The position numbers and the translations under genes are program-made. A stretch of 64,000 nt of DNA, taken from contig CAWCOV010000030.1 in assembly GCA_963797255.1 (NCBI GenBank), positions 1 through 64,000 of the forward strand, written 5' to 3'. This DNA is from JANXZS01 sp963797255. Lineage in GTDB: Bacteria > Acidobacteriota > Terriglobia > Terriglobales > Acidobacteriaceae. Shown in pieces: positions 1-7,941 of the stretch (the first letter of the stretch is position 1; each line of letters begins with the position of its first letter). The notes under the pieces are model-generated. The model saw only the letters and a program-made list of their open reading frames with translations. It was not told the DNA's origin and made no database searches.

Positions 1-41
1 CATGGAAGAGGTCACCGGTTCGATCCCGGTCAGGTCCACCA
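1..41 (+). tRNA. tRNA, 3' part only (5' end outside window)
   Basis: A tRNA 3' half is cut by the left edge. The T stem is ACCGG (14-18) with CCGGT (26-30), the loop TTCGATC (19-25), the variable loop AGGTC (9-13), the acceptor 3' strand CAGGTCC (31-37), discriminator A38 and an encoded CCA (39-41). If numbered canonically, GGAAG (4-8) is the 3' anticodon stem and C1 is the third anticodon base, so the tRNA reads a GNN codon (Val, Ala, Gly, Asp or Glu). The identity cannot be fixed without the missing 5' half. Confidence 0.93.
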
Positions 42-78
42 ATCCTTTCAACAACTTAAACAGGGCGAACGTTCAGAG

Positions 79-110
79 GTTGGACGTTTGTGTCATTGTT
101 TGCGTCCAAC
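79..110. other. 8-bp stem hairpin between tRNA and membrane gene
   Basis: GTTGGACG (79-86) can pair with CGTCCAAC (103-110) across a 16-base loop. It lies between the end of the tRNA and the end of the convergent minus-strand gene, so it may help end transcription on either strand. No T tract follows on either side, so it is not a standard intrinsic terminator. The rest of 42-139 shows nothing I recognise. Confidence 0.35.
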
Positions 111-139
111 TGCCGGCCGATTCGTAGTCGGCCTCGGTC

Positions 140-889
140 TCACTTCAATCCCGCCAAACTTGCGTGTCGGAACAGCAGACCTGACGCGGTGAACAACACC
201 GTGTAGACACCATGCCCGATGGCCATATTCCGCGCGAGGTAGGGCGGTACGCCCGAAGGTAGCGCCACGGCGATCAGCGCCAGCGTCGCCGCCATCGCGA
301 ACAACGTGAGGGCCAGCCCTCGCGGCTTCAGCCGCGCCAGCAAGGCCCCAACGACCCCCACCACGAGCACGCTGTAGTACCACAGGTTCTCTGGATGTCC
401 AGAGTCCGCGACCTGGACCATGTTGGACCAACCAAAGGCGAAACCGGCCACCAGCGCTAACCCGACGCCCGCCTTGTACGACCACACGCCCATCCTCCTC
501 GCGACCAGCGCAATCACCATCCCCGTCACGAAGAACAGGACATACACCCGCACAAAACCTCCCACGCCCCAGTGCCAGTCCTCCACAAACTGCGATGCAA
601 CCAGCGGCACCATCCACACAGCCAGCGCTCCCAGTGCCACACGCAGCATCGTCTTTCCCAGTTGCGACATATGAGTTGTGTTCTCCCTAACGATTCCCAC
701 CGACGTCTCGAAGAAGATCCACAGCGCGAGCCCGAATAGTCCCTGCCTGGCGTCCCTGCGCTCCCGGCACAAGTCATGAAACGTCTGCGCCATCCCTTCG
801 CCGAACCGCTCACGGAAAGGCCGCGGATACAGCCGCAGCAGCATCGCATACCACGTCCGGTAGCGCCGCCCAGCATCGTTAGAGGCCAT
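140..889 (-). CDS. Six-helix membrane protein paired with PadR regulator
   Basis: A 249-residue protein with a cytoplasmic N-terminal segment containing LRLYPRPFRERFGEGM (about residues 18-33). This motif is typical of the prefix module in acidobacterial macrolide-exporter-type permeases that are regulated by PadR proteins. About six hydrophobic segments follow from residue 80 to the end, but there is no MacB or FtsX extracellular domain and no ATPase partner, so it is not a full transporter. The start overlaps the end of padR by 11 bases, which implies one transcript and coupled translation. Its function is unknown; a membrane-stress or export-associated role under PadR control is inference from the pairing. 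Confidence 0.8.
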   Translation of the reverse strand: MASNDAGRRYRTWYAMLLRLYPRPFRERFGEGMAQTFHDLCRERRDARQGLFGLALWIFFETSVGIVRENTTHMSQLGKTMLRVALGALAVWMVPLVASQFVEDWHWGVGGFVRVYVLFFVTGMVIALVARRMGVWSYKAGVGLALVAGFAFGWSNMVQVADSGHPENLWYYSVLVVGVVGALLARLKPRGLALTLFAMAATLALIAVALPSGVPPYLARNMAIGHGVYTVLFTASGLLFRHASLAGLK

Positions 890-1226
890 GCGACAAACGT
901 CCTTCCGCCACCGCTACGACGCCGCGATACCGCTTCAGCTCCGCTTCCAGCGCCGCCCGCCCCGCGCCTGTGAGTTCGTAATAGATCCGCCGCTCGTCGT
1001 CCATCTCCTGATCAACCCGCTTATCGCTTTCCCGGATCAGCCCGGCTTCCATCATCCGCCCCATCGAGCCATACAGCGTTCCCGGGCCCATTTTCGCGTT
1101 GCCCTGCGAATCCGCCCGCACTTGTTTCATGATCCCGTACCCGTGCCGCTCCCCCGTCGAAAGCGCCAGCAGGATGTGCAGCACTGCTGGAGTCAGTGGA
1201 GCTTGCGTCGTGATCTTCTTCGTCAT
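879..1226 (-). CDS. PadR-family transcriptional regulator
   Basis: This 115-residue protein is about the length of a single-domain PadR repressor. The N-terminal winged helix contains the family pattern LLALSTGERHGYGIMKQV followed by GPGTLYGSMGRMMEAGLI (recognition helix) and ERRIYYELTGAGRAAL (wing and dimer helix start). PadR proteins bind inverted repeats in their own promoters and release on ligand or stress signals. The gene is first in a two-gene unit, and its own promoter carries a perfect 10-bp inverted repeat, so autorepression is likely. The ligand is unknown. The ATG sits only a few bases downstream of the predicted transcription start. Confidence 0.93.
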   Translation of the reverse strand: MTKKITTQAPLTPAVLHILLALSTGERHGYGIMKQVRADSQGNAKMGPGTLYGSMGRMMEAGLIRESDKRVDQEMDDERRIYYELTGAGRAALEAELKRYRGVVAVAEGRLSHGL

Positions 1227-1234
1227 GTCCCAAT

Positions 1235-1257
1235 ACTATATCCGTTGCGGATATAGT
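1235..1257. promoter_or_regulatory. Perfect inverted repeat, probable PadR operator
   Basis: ACTATATCCG (1235-1244) and CGGATATAGT (1248-1257) are perfect 10-base arms separated by TTG. The repeat begins 8 bases upstream of the padR ATG and covers the spacer and -10 hexamer of the predicted padR promoter. Its size and position fit a PadR dimer operator used for autorepression. The assignment to this PadR is inferred from adjacency. Confidence 0.82.
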
Positions 1258-1262
1258 TTCAA
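1235..1262 (-). promoter_or_regulatory. padR promoter (sigma70-type), possibly leaderless
   Basis: On the minus strand TTGAAA (1262-1257) and TATAGT (1240-1235) each match five of six consensus -35 and -10 bases, with a 16-base spacer. A start site about seven bases past the -10 would fall at about 1228, within a few bases of the padR ATG (1226). No strong Shine-Dalgarno sequence precedes the ATG, so the message is probably leaderless or nearly so. Confidence 0.65.
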
Positions 1263-1561
1263 GCCCAATTGAGTGGCAGTAGGGGCGGACGCCCTTGTTC
1301 GTGGCCGACAATTGCATTTTGCTGCAGGATTTTCTTGAACCCCAGACAAGAGAAAATTGTGAGTTTTCCGGAAATAAATATGAACGGAAGCCGGCAGGTT
1401 GAGTCTGCAGTCATGTCCCGCACGTCTTCCCATCTGGAGACTTTGTCGAATGCGGTCTTAATTGGCGCCGGCGACAGGTAGAATCTCCTTACGCTAACGC
1501 GATAACAAAGTTGGAAGCTGATGTTGCTAGAGTTAGAGTGGCGACAATTGTTGAGGATGGG

Positions 1562-2374
1562 ATGGCGGAACTCGCGGTAAATCCGGCGGAAACAGGGCTC
1601 GAAGTCATCGATCTTCGGGATTTTCCGGAATTCAATAAACGGCAACTGCGCGTTCACGACGTGGCCGCCCAGATCGAAGGCCTGGACCGGCTTGCGCGCG
1701 CGTTTGTTGAAAGACCGGAGACAATTCTGCAAGAGCTGGTGAACCTGGCCATCGCATTGTGCGGAGCGGATAGCGCCGGAATCACCATGGTGCGTCCGAT
1801 TGAGGATCGCAGCGACAATTGCTACTACGAGTGGGTTGCTACCGCTGGAGAATATGCTGGATTCCTGAATGCAACATTGCCGCGTTGGCCGAGCGGATGC
1901 GGCATCTGCCTGGAACGCGGGCATCCACAACTTTTCCGTGTCACCCAGCCCTTCTTTGACTTGATGAAGGTGGAGGCTCCGCTAGTGACGGACGGACTGT
2001 TGCTGCCGTGGGAAGTCGGTGAGACGCAGGGCACGTTCTGGATTATGGCGCACGAACGGGCGGAAGCATTCGATGCGAATGACTGCAGGTTGATGGAAGT
2101 GCTGGCGAACTTTGCAGCAATGGGCGTTCGTCAAAAGGGCCAACAGAAGCGCCTGCTGCAACATGTCGGCGCCGAGGCGGCCGCGGCGATGGCAAACGAT
2201 CTGGCGCACAAGATCAACAATCCGCTGCAAAGCCTGACGAACCTGGTTTACATTGCCGCGAATGGCAAAGGCACGAGCGAAACGAAGACACTAGCGATGG
2301 CGCTTGCGGATCACCTCGAACGGCTAACGGTGCTGGTTGGTGAGTTGCTGACGCTTCCTTCAGTGGAGAAATAA
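1562..2374 (+). CDS. GAF-domain protein with histidine-kinase-like H-box but no ATPase
   Basis: A 270-residue protein from the ATG at 1562, which has GAGG about six bases upstream. A longer frame from TTG 1511 has no ribosome site. Residues about 53-190 form a GAF-type sensor domain, including GITMVRP, CGICLERG and GTFWIMAHE. A coiled region then carries AHKINNPLQSL, which matches the H-box of HisKA domains (phospho-acceptor His at about residue 216). Only about 50 residues follow, so the HATPase_c domain is missing. It could be a phosphotransfer or dimerisation partner of a kinase encoded elsewhere, or a remnant; no response regulator lies beside it. Confidence 0.75.
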   Translation: MAELAVNPAETGLEVIDLRDFPEFNKRQLRVHDVAAQIEGLDRLARAFVERPETILQELVNLAIALCGADSAGITMVRPIEDRSDNCYYEWVATAGEYAGFLNATLPRWPSGCGICLERGHPQLFRVTQPFFDLMKVEAPLVTDGLLLPWEVGETQGTFWIMAHERAEAFDANDCRLMEVLANFAAMGVRQKGQQKRLLQHVGAEAAAAMANDLAHKINNPLQSLTNLVYIAANGKGTSETKTLAMALADHLERLTVLVGELLTLPSVEK

Positions 2375-2534
2375 TCTTTCCTTCGGACAACAGATGTTGA
2401 ATCACCCGCGACCTTTCTCGAGTGCGGAATGGCGCGGAGGAAAGTCCCTGCGCAAATTTTGTTGGTGGGACCAGCGGATTGGTGCAGCGAATTTCGTTCG
2501 GAACGAGGCATAATGATTCGGCAATTCCGAGCCG

Positions 2535-3503
2535 ATGGCAGACTCATCTAAAAAAGCGTCGAAGGCATTCTGGATAACGATTGCGATGCTGGCCATGGTG
2601 ATTGTGCCGGCCGGTTTGACGCTGCACACTATCAAGACCACTGCGTTGCGAACGGATATTCCGGCGAATTCTTCTCCGCATGGATACACGGTGAGCCTGC
2701 TGCTGTTTATTGTTCCGTCGCTGGTAATTGCTTTCTGGTTTATTCCGCGCGAGGGAGTGAAGGTTTCGCGCAGGGCTTTCGCATGGACGATCGGCCTGCT
2801 GTTTCCGCTGGGCGCGATTCTGGATTTTTTTCTTGCGCAATACTTCTTCGTGTTCCCGAACGAAGCGGCGACGCTGGGCATCAAGGCCCCTGCGCTGGGG
2901 CGGTGGGTGCCGATCGAGGAGTATGCCTTCTATCTCACCGGATTTATTGTCGTGGTGTTGTTCTACATCTGGCTGGATGAATACTGGCTGGCGGCTTACA
3001 GCGTGCCGGAGACGGACTCGGGCAGAATCACCTTTGACAGACTGCTGCGGTTTCATCCAACGTCGCTCATCCTGGCCGTGGTGTTGATTGGTGCGGCGTT
3101 CTTCTTCGAGCGGGTGATCGCACACAACGCTACGAAGATCCCGGGGTACTTTATTTTTCTTGTGCTCTTTACGCTGATCCCTTCGACGGCATTTCTTCCG
3201 ACGGCGCGGCCTGTGATTAACTGGCGGGCGCTGAGCCTGACGATGTTCATCATGCTGATTACAAGCCTGCTTTGGGAAGTTACTCTGGCGGTGCCGTATG
3301 GCTGGTGGAACTTCCGCGACGAGCAAATGTTGGACCTGCGAATTACGGCATGGGCGCAACTGCCGATTGAAGAAGTGTATGTGTGGATTGCAGTGACTTA
3401 CACCAGCGTGATTGTTTATGAAATTGTGAAGCGGTGGAAGGGCTCGGGCAAATCTGCGATGCACGCTTTTCTGGGAATAGGAAATTCGGCAGGCTCCGAA
3501 TAG
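2535..3503 (+). CDS. Lycopene cyclase-domain membrane protein (two tandem repeats)
   Basis: This 322-residue protein has about seven to eight membrane segments. It shows the PxEE signature of the heterodimeric CrtYc/CrtYd (and fungal CarR-type) lycopene cyclase domain twice: PIEEY at residues 126-130 and PIEEV at 277-281. Each sits at the start of a membrane helix, so the two half-domains appear fused. The family cyclises or otherwise modifies carotenoid ends in the cytoplasmic membrane. No phytoene synthase or desaturase gene is nearby, so the carotenoid substrate cannot be assigned and the protein could do a related membrane reaction. Confidence 0.72.
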   Translation: MADSSKKASKAFWITIAMLAMVIVPAGLTLHTIKTTALRTDIPANSSPHGYTVSLLLFIVPSLVIAFWFIPREGVKVSRRAFAWTIGLLFPLGAILDFFLAQYFFVFPNEAATLGIKAPALGRWVPIEEYAFYLTGFIVVVLFYIWLDEYWLAAYSVPETDSGRITFDRLLRFHPTSLILAVVLIGAAFFFERVIAHNATKIPGYFIFLVLFTLIPSTAFLPTARPVINWRALSLTMFIMLITSLLWEVTLAVPYGWWNFRDEQMLDLRITAWAQLPIEEVYVWIAVTYTSVIVYEIVKRWKGSGKSAMHAFLGIGNSAGSE

Positions 3504-3603
3504 AGATTTCTCCCACGGTGCAAGTGCCCCACTATCATTCCCTTGAATATGTTGGAGTAAATCGATATTCTTTGGCTCCTGTTGGCATACCTCTCCGGAG
3601 GGC

Positions 3604-4992
3604 ATGCGAAAGGAATCTGTGAGCGCATCTGTGGATCTTAGACTAGTATTCGTTGTCGCCTTCTGTTTCGCATCTCTCTCGACAAGCTACAGTCAGACAC
3701 CAGCCGCGCCTGCGAGCGCAGCATCGCAGCTAACAGCGGAGCAGGACCATCAACGCACGATGGAGTTACTGGGCATCTCTTCGCTGCGTCCGGGAGTAGA
3801 GAACGACGCGAAGTCTCCTCACGCGGTGAACTACGATGAGTCCAAAGCCAATCCTTATCCCACGCTTCCCGCAGTGCTTGTGTTGGACAACGGAACCAAG
3901 GTGACGACGGCGAAGATGTGGTGGTCGCAGCGCAGGCCGCAGATTGTGGAGGCGTTCGACAGCGAGGTGTATGGGCGGCTGCCGAAGAATATTCCTAAGG
4001 TGACGTGGGAAGTGACGAGCACGGCGAAAGAGATGAATGGCGATGTGCCGGTGATTGTACGGAAACTGGTGGGGCACGTAGACAACTCGATTGATCCGGC
4101 GATCAAGGTGAATATCGAGGTCACGCTTGGAACTCCGGCAAACGCAAAAGGACCGGTGCCGGTGGTGATGGAGATAAGCTGGGCGAAATATCCATTTAAG
4201 CCGGGAACGGTGCTGCCACCTGCGCCTCCGGGCCCAACGTGGCAGCAGCAGGCGCTGGCGAAGGGCTGGGGCTACGCGGATTTTCATCCCTTGAGCGTGC
4301 AGGCAGATAACGGTGCGGGGTTGACCGAAGGCATTATTGGACTGGTGAATAAAGGACAACCGCGCAAGGTGGATGACTGGGGCGCGCTGCGAGCGTGGGC
4401 ATGGGGCGCGAGCCGAGCGCTTGATTTTATGGAAGGAGATAAGGCAGTCGATGCGCACCACGTTGCGATTGCCGGACACTCGCGTTACGGCAAGGCCGCA
4501 CTGCTGACAATGGCGTATGATCCGCGATTTGCGGTCGTGTACGTGAGCTCATCCGGAACAGGCGGCGCGCAACTGTGGCGCAGGAATTTTGGCGAGAAGC
4601 TGGAGAACGTTGCGGCGACCAACGAATACCACTGGATGGCGGGAAACTTTCTGAAGTATGCGGGGCCGAAGAATGCCGGGGATATGCCGGTGGACTCGCA
4701 TGAATTGATTGCGTTGTGCGCGCCGCGGCCGGTGTTCATTGGTGTGGGGACGACGGCTGGCGATGGCTGGGCGGACGGCATGGGAATGTTCAAGGCCGAA
4801 GTGGCGGCTAGCCCCGTGTATACATTGCTGGGCAAGAAGGGCCTGGGCACATCCGAATTTCCTCCGATAGAAACTCCGTTGATCAGCGGCGATCTTGGAT
4901 TCCGCCAGCACAGCGGTGGTCACACGCCTGCACCAAACTGGCCAACGTTTCTCAACTTCGCTGCGCGGTATCTGGATGGTCCTCCGATGTGA
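3604..4992 (+). CDS. CE15-type glucuronoyl esterase, secreted
   Basis: A 462-residue protein with an N-terminal signal segment (hydrophobic about residues 12-28, then SYSQT). The alpha/beta-hydrolase nucleophile motif is GHSRYGKAAL with Ser293, matching the G-x-S-R-x-G-K pattern of carbohydrate esterase family 15. The C-terminal HSGGHTPAPNW supplies the catalytic His (436 or 440). CE15 enzymes cut the ester between lignin alcohols and 4-O-methylglucuronic acid on xylan. The acid after the SSSG strand found in some bacterial members is Thr here; Asp387 or Asp391 may serve. GGAGG precedes the ATG; a GTG at 3619 is an alternative start. The GH115 gene follows after 64 bases. Confidence 0.86.
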   Translation: MRKESVSASVDLRLVFVVAFCFASLSTSYSQTPAAPASAASQLTAEQDHQRTMELLGISSLRPGVENDAKSPHAVNYDESKANPYPTLPAVLVLDNGTKVTTAKMWWSQRRPQIVEAFDSEVYGRLPKNIPKVTWEVTSTAKEMNGDVPVIVRKLVGHVDNSIDPAIKVNIEVTLGTPANAKGPVPVVMEISWAKYPFKPGTVLPPAPPGPTWQQQALAKGWGYADFHPLSVQADNGAGLTEGIIGLVNKGQPRKVDDWGALRAWAWGASRALDFMEGDKAVDAHHVAIAGHSRYGKAALLTMAYDPRFAVVYVSSSGTGGAQLWRRNFGEKLENVAATNEYHWMAGNFLKYAGPKNAGDMPVDSHELIALCAPRPVFIGVGTTAGDGWADGMGMFKAEVAASPVYTLLGKKGLGTSEFPPIETPLISGDLGFRQHSGGHTPAPNWPTFLNFAARYLDGPPM

Positions 4993-5056
4993 TGAGGATA
5001 TGCCGCACGCAAATGTTTCATGTGTACCGCCGCGTAGTGGAGGGGTGTAGAGCCGA

Positions 5057-7927
5057 GTGAAATTTCGCATAGCCAAACGATTACTGCCGCTGCTGGCGCT
5101 GTTCTCTGCTCTAGATGCATTTGCACTGGGTGAGCCCAAGTACGTGGAGGGCTCGCCGACTGCGGGCAGCTTCGCGATTGTGAGTCTGAGTGCGGCGGCG
5201 AGGATCTACGTAGACAGTGGCGACTATCCGGGAGTGACAAGGGCTGCTGGTGATTTGCAGGCGGACATTTCGCGCGTCACTGGAGTCTCCCCGGAAATCG
5301 TTCATGCGCTCAGTCAGAGCGGAGCGGATGCGATCCTGATCGGCACGATTGGCAAGAGCGCTGTGATCGACCGATTGATTCGCGAACACAAAATCGATGT
5401 GGGAGCCGTGAAGGGGAAGTGGGAGTCCACGCTGATTCAAGTGGTGGAGCGTCCGCTACCCGGAGTGAAGCGCGGACTGGTGATTGCGGGCAGTGATAAA
5501 CGCGGAACGATTTTCGGCATCTACGATCTCTCGCAGCAGATTGGAATTTCTCCCTGGTACTGGTGGGCCGACGTTCCCGTGGCTCACAAGGACGCATTGT
5601 TCGTGAAGGCGGGGCGTTATGTGCAGGGGGAACCTGCAGTGAAGTATCGCGGCATCTTTCTAAACGATGAAGCGCCTTCCCTGACGAACTGGGTGAACGC
5701 AACCTATGGCGGCTTCAATCACAAATTCTATGTGAAGGTATTTGAGCTGCTGCTCCGGCTGAGGGCCAACTACCTGTGGCCGGCGATGTGGAACAGCGCA
5801 TTCAATGAAGATGATGCTGAGAATCCGCGGCTCGCCGATGAATATGGAATCGTGATGGGCACGTCGCACCATGAGCCGATGTTGCGCGCACAGCAGGAGT
5901 GGAAGCGACACGGGAAAGGGCCGTGGGACTACCAAACCAACGCAGCGGTGCTGGACGAATTCTGGGAACAGGGAATTGCGCGCAACAAGAATTACGAGAG
6001 CACGATCACGCTCGGTATGCGCGGCGATGGCGACATGCCCATGACCGAAGGCGCCAACATCGCGCTGCTGGAAAAGATCGTGGCCGAGCAACGGAAGATT
6101 CTTGCAGCGAACATGACACCGACGCTCGCGAGCAATCCAAAAGTATGGGCTCTCTATAAAGAGGTGCAGGCATACTACGAAAAAGGAATGCGCGTACTGG
6201 ATGATGTGACGCTGCTGTGGTGCGACGACAACTGGGGCAATATTCGGCGGCTTCCAACGGCGGAAGAACGAAATCGACCGGGGGGCGCGGGGATCTATTA
6301 CCACGTCGACTATGTAGGCGACCCGCGATCGTATAAATGGATCAATACATATCAGCTGCCGAAGATCTGGGAACAGATGAATTTGGCGTATGAGTATGGC
6401 GCGGACCGCATTTGGATATTGAACGTTGGCGATCTTAAGCCGATGGAAGTACCGATTGAATTTTTCCTGGACTTTGCACGCGATCCGAAGCGTTGGAACA
6501 AGGATCAGCTCTCGGAGTTTACAAAACTGTGGGCCGAGCGCGAGTTCGGTCCGGAGCATGCTGAGGAGATCGCCGACCTCGTTTCGAAATACGCCAAGTA
6601 CAACGCTCGCCGTAAGCCGGAACAGCTAACGCCGGAGACTTTCAGCCTGGTGGATTATCACGAAGCGGAGAGGGTTCAGGAGGAGTGGCAGAAGATCACT
6701 CTCGAGGCAGAGGCGTTAAAAGAGAAACTTCCGGCTGATCAGCGCGATGCATTTTTCGAGCTGGTGCTTTATCCCGTGAAGGCGGCAGCCATTGTCAACG
6801 AGCTTTACATCACGGCCGGAAAGAATCACCTTTACGCGAAGCAGGGGCGGGCCAGTACGAACCAGATGTCAGATCGTGTGCGCGAACTTTTCAAACAGGA
6901 TGCGGAACTCTCCTACGACTACAACCACAAACTGGCGGGCGGCAAATGGAACCACATGATGGACCAGGCGCATCTCGGCTACACGTTCTGGAATGAGCCT
7001 CCGGCGAACGCCATGCCTGCTGTTACCGAATTGCAGCTCGCGACGGAAGGCAAGATGGGGGTTGCAGCGGAAGGCGTTGGTGTTGTCCCGGATGAATCCT
7101 TGCCGATATTCGATTCGAACAATCGGCAGACGTATTCGGTAGACGTCTTCAACCGTGGAACGACTCCATTTGAATATTCAGTATCGACGACCGCGCCGTG
7201 GATTGTGGTGGATGGACAAGGAGGTTCGATTCAGACGGAAGGCACGTTGCACGTAAGCATTGACTGGAGCAAGGTTGCCCCGGGAGAGAATCGCGGGGTC
7301 GTGACGCTTTCGCAAGCGGGTAGCCAACCTGTGAAGGTGAACGTTATTGCGTTCAACGAGAAGCTTATAGAGGCGGCGGACGGATTCGTTGAAGCGAATG
7401 GCTACGTCTCGATGGAGGCTGCGCACTACACGCGGAGGAGCGAAGTTGCGGGCGTTCGCTGGGAAGAGATTCCTGACTTTGGGGAGACGCTATCTGCTAT
7501 GACGGTGATTCCGGTGACAGCAGCGAGCGCGACGGCGGATAAGAACTCCGCTTGTCTCGAGTACGGAATGCTGCAGCACGAGGCTGGTACGTTCGACGTT
7601 GAGCTGACGCTTGCTCCGACATTGAACTTTGTGCCGGGTCGTGGTCTGCGATTCGCTATTTCTGTCGACGATCAAAATCCGAATGTTGTGGATGCGCTTG
7701 AGCACAATACGCAGGAGGACTGGTCGCGCGCGGTGAGCGACGGCGTGCGAAGGGTGAGGTCGAAGATCGTCGTCGACAAGGCCGGCTATCACACACTGAA
7801 AATATGGATGGTTGATCCCGGCATGGTGCTCGAAAAGATCGTTGTGAGTCAGGGCGCCGTGCATCCCAGCTACCTGGGGCCACCGGAGAGTTTTCGAATC
7901 ACGAAATCAGCAATGGCCCAGCCGTAG
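5057..7927 (+). CDS. GH115 xylan alpha-1,2-(4-O-methyl)glucuronidase, secreted
   Basis: A 956-residue protein from a GTG start with GGAGGGG about 13 bases upstream and a signal peptide ending near DAFA/LG. Residues about 150-175 contain GIYDLSQQIGISPWYWWADV, the strongest family mark of GH115. The central region (LRANYLWPAMWN, GTSHHEP, LWCDDNWGN) continues the catalytic barrel, and a beta-rich C-terminal domain begins after about residue 690. GH115 removes methylglucuronic acid from internal and terminal xylose. The length is normal for the family. It follows the CE15 gene, which removes the lignin ester from the same sugar, so the two are likely expressed together. Confidence 0.93.
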   Translation: MKFRIAKRLLPLLALFSALDAFALGEPKYVEGSPTAGSFAIVSLSAAARIYVDSGDYPGVTRAAGDLQADISRVTGVSPEIVHALSQSGADAILIGTIGKSAVIDRLIREHKIDVGAVKGKWESTLIQVVERPLPGVKRGLVIAGSDKRGTIFGIYDLSQQIGISPWYWWADVPVAHKDALFVKAGRYVQGEPAVKYRGIFLNDEAPSLTNWVNATYGGFNHKFYVKVFELLLRLRANYLWPAMWNSAFNEDDAENPRLADEYGIVMGTSHHEPMLRAQQEWKRHGKGPWDYQTNAAVLDEFWEQGIARNKNYESTITLGMRGDGDMPMTEGANIALLEKIVAEQRKILAANMTPTLASNPKVWALYKEVQAYYEKGMRVLDDVTLLWCDDNWGNIRRLPTAEERNRPGGAGIYYHVDYVGDPRSYKWINTYQLPKIWEQMNLAYEYGADRIWILNVGDLKPMEVPIEFFLDFARDPKRWNKDQLSEFTKLWAEREFGPEHAEEIADLVSKYAKYNARRKPEQLTPETFSLVDYHEAERVQEEWQKITLEAEALKEKLPADQRDAFFELVLYPVKAAAIVNELYITAGKNHLYAKQGRASTNQMSDRVRELFKQDAELSYDYNHKLAGGKWNHMMDQAHLGYTFWNEPPANAMPAVTELQLATEGKMGVAAEGVGVVPDESLPIFDSNNRQTYSVDVFNRGTTPFEYSVSTTAPWIVVDGQGGSIQTEGTLHVSIDWSKVAPGENRGVVTLSQAGSQPVKVNVIAFNEKLIEAADGFVEANGYVSMEAAHYTRRSEVAGVRWEEIPDFGETLSAMTVIPVTAASATADKNSACLEYGMLQHEAGTFDVELTLAPTLNFVPGRGLRFAISVDDQNPNVVDALEHNTQEDWSRAVSDGVRRVRSKIVVDKAGYHTLKIWMVDPGMVLEKIVVSQGAVHPSYLGPPESFRITKSAMAQP

Positions 7928-7941
7928 ATTTCCGCCGCGCG

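Larger units (their letters stand above)
1227..1561. other. Intergenic region between divergent padR and GAF gene
   Basis: This 335-base gap holds the padR promoter/operator at its left end (1235-1262). The remainder, about 1263-1550, has no convincing gene: the small frames there have no ribosome site and no recognisable protein. A short dyad, GAAAA/TTTTC, occurs near 1350-1366. I cannot place a promoter for the rightward GAF gene with confidence. Confidence 0.5.

Noticed and set aside
1..41. tRNA end as a possible integration site
   Set aside because: No integrase, direct repeat or foreign genes follow; the neighbouring genes look chromosomal.
1269..1481. Small plus-strand frame in the padR/GAF intergenic region
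   Set aside because: No ribosome site and no recognisable protein.
2544..3605. 353-codon minus-strand frame opposite the lycopene-cyclase-like gene
   Set aside because: Composition is His/Arg/Gln-rich as expected of an antisense shadow in GC-rich DNA, and the plus-strand gene is well supported.
5660..6559. 299-codon minus-strand frame opposite GH115
   Set aside because: It is entirely inside GH115 and shows no domain or ribosome site.
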